Shown here in pieces: positions 5,110 to 6,201 of a stretch of DNA of 6,201 nucleotides (the first letter of the stretch is position 1; the number at the start of each line of letters is the position of its first letter). A model generated the notes under the pieces. It saw only the letters and a program-made list of their open reading frames with translations, did not search any database and had not been told where the DNA came from. The translations under genes and the position numbers were made by a program. The DNA comes from Clostridiaceae bacterium (GTDB lineage: Bacteria > Bacillota > Clostridia > Oscillospirales > Acutalibacteraceae), in contig JAEEHZ010000089.1 of assembly GCA_016281115.1 (NCBI GenBank), positions 1-6,201 of the forward strand, given 5' to 3'.

Positions 5110-6201
5110 ATGTACGATAAATATTCACTTAAGGCAGAGGAGTTTATAGACCACGAGGAAATTTTAAAGACCCTTGAATACGCCGAGAAAAACAAGAATA
5201 ATAAAGAACTTATAAACCAAATACTTGAAAAAGCACGACCTGTGCATAACGGAAAAAGCGTGAGTTGCGCAGGGCTTGACCACCGTGAGGCGTCGGTTTT
5301 GCTTGCCTGCGAGGACAAAGAGCTTATCGAAAAAATGTATGCGCTTGCGCAGGAAATAAAACAAGCGTTTTACGGAAACAGAATAGTAATGTTTGCGCCG
5401 CTGTATCTCTCTAATTACTGTGTGAATAGCTGCGTTTATTGCCCGTATCATATAAAAAACAAGCACATAGCCCGCAAAAAGCTTACACAGGAAGAAATCA
5501 AAAAAGAGGTTATCGCTTTGCAGGATATGGGGCATAAGCGTTTGGCTATAGAATCGGGCGAAGATCCTGTTAACAATCCCATAGAGTACATACTTGAAAG
5601 CATAAAAACCATATATTCAATAAAGCATAAAAACGGCGCAATAAGACGTGTAAATGTAAATATAGCCGCCACAACGGAAGAAAACTACAAAAAGCTGAAA
5701 GACGCGGGAATAGGAACATATATTCTTTTCCAGGAGACATATCACAAAGAAAGCTACGAAAAGCTTCACCCCGCAGGACCAAAGCACAATTACGCATATC
5801 ACACAGAGGCAATGGACAGAGCGATGAACGCAGGGATAGACGATGTAGGCCTGGGTGTTTTGTTCGGCTTGGAGCTTTATAAATACGAGTTTGCGGGGCT
5901 TTTGATGCACGCTGAGCATTTAGAGGCTGTTCACGGAGTGGGTCCCCACACGATAAGCGTGCCGAGAGTAAAACGCGCCGACGACATAGACCCCGATGTT
6001 TTCGACAACGGAATAGACGACGATACATTTTCAAAGATAACTGCGTGCATCAGGATCGCCGTGCCGTATACGGGGATGATCATCTCCACAAGAGAGAATG
6101 AATCTTGCAGAAATAAGCTGCTAAAGCTCGGGGTTTCTCAAATATCGGGCGGTAGCAGAACATCTGTCGGCGGATATTCCGAAAAGGATCGACCTCACGA
6201 A
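5110..6201 (+). CDS. hydG: [FeFe] hydrogenase H-cluster radical SAM maturase HydG (runs off right edge)
   Basis: HydG is a radical-SAM tyrosine lyase. It splits L-tyrosine to p-cresol and a fragment that becomes the CO and cyanide ligands of the [FeFe] hydrogenase active site, working with HydE and HydF. The frame from the ATG at 5110 is open through 364 codons to the last base; complete HydG proteins are about 470 residues. The radical-SAM cluster motif C-x3-C-x2-C is C104-C108-C111 (NYCVNSCVYCPY). The SAM-contact region AIESGEDP follows at 146-153. Later stretches GPHTISVPR, RIAVPYTGMIISTRE and QISGGSRTSVGGYSE are typical of HydG and its relative ThiH; the extended N-terminus and IESGEDP wording favour HydG. 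The second, C-terminal cluster motif (C-x2-C-x22-C), which separates HydG from ThiH decisively, would lie beyond the edge. A TGAGAGG site is 7 nt before the ATG, which starts 24 nt after the HD gene. Confidence 0.93.
   Translation, partial: MYDKYSLKAEEFIDHEEILKTLEYAEKNKNNKELINQILEKARPVHNGKSVSCAGLDHREASVLLACEDKELIEKMYALAQEIKQAFYGNRIVMFAPLYLSNYCVNSCVYCPYHIKNKHIARKKLTQEEIKKEVIALQDMGHKRLAIESGEDPVNNPIEYILESIKTIYSIKHKNGAIRRVNVNIAATTEENYKKLKDAGIGTYILFQETYHKESYEKLHPAGPKHNYAYHTEAMDRAMNAGIDDVGLGVLFGLELYKYEFAGLLMHAEHLEAVHGVGPHTISVPRVKRADDIDPDVFDNGIDDDTFSKITACIRIAVPYTGMIISTRENESCRNKLLKLGVSQISGGSRTSVGGYSEKDRPHE

Noticed and set aside
5164..6034. Several minus-strand ORFs of 74-154 codons in the right part of the window
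   Set aside because: They lie opposite the continuous hydG frame, lack ribosome binding sites, and their translations have low-complexity, Phe/Leu/Cys/Arg-rich compositions typical of antisense shadows.

Overview
The window looks like chromosomal core sequence from a fermentative anaerobe of the Firmicutes, most likely a Clostridia member. Four things suggest this: a membrane-anchored RNase Y, a YwlG/DUF436 protein, a HydG maturase for [FeFe] hydrogenase, and AT-rich intergenic DNA with strong sigma-A-type promoters and AGGAGG-type ribosome binding sites. Placement below class level cannot be supported from the sequence. I see no mobile element, CRISPR array, tRNA or rRNA.

Left arm (1-1754, minus strand): a two-gene aminoacyl-tRNA synthetase operon, gltX (glutamyl-tRNA synthetase, complete) followed after 23 nt by glnS (glutaminyl-tRNA synthetase, only its first 90 codons inside the window). 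It is read from a good extended -10 promoter at 1814-1841. Many Firmicutes lack GlnRS and make Gln-tRNA by the indirect GatCAB route, so the pairing is notable.

Centre (1755-2193): a 439-nt divergent intergenic region. It holds back-to-back promoters for gltX (leftward) and rny (rightward). The rny promoter would give a leader of about 270 nt with several convincing stem-loops, including two tandem hairpins at the 5' end and a long-range stem closed by a perfect 9-bp pairing. This leader is the least explained part of the window and the main candidate for something undescribed. rny (2194-3747) encodes RNase Y, the main mRNA-decay endonuclease in many Firmicutes, and ends at a strong hairpin terminator.

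Right arm (3829-6201, plus strand): a new promoter drives three closely spaced genes (gaps of 21 and 24 nt): a YwlG/DUF436 protein of unknown function, a 191-aa HD-domain putative phosphohydrolase, and hydG. HydG is the radical-SAM tyrosine lyase that supplies CO and cyanide for the [FeFe] hydrogenase H-cluster, and it runs off the right edge. The spacing suggests one transcript, so the two uncharacterised proteins share expression with hydrogenase maturation, but a functional link is only inferred.
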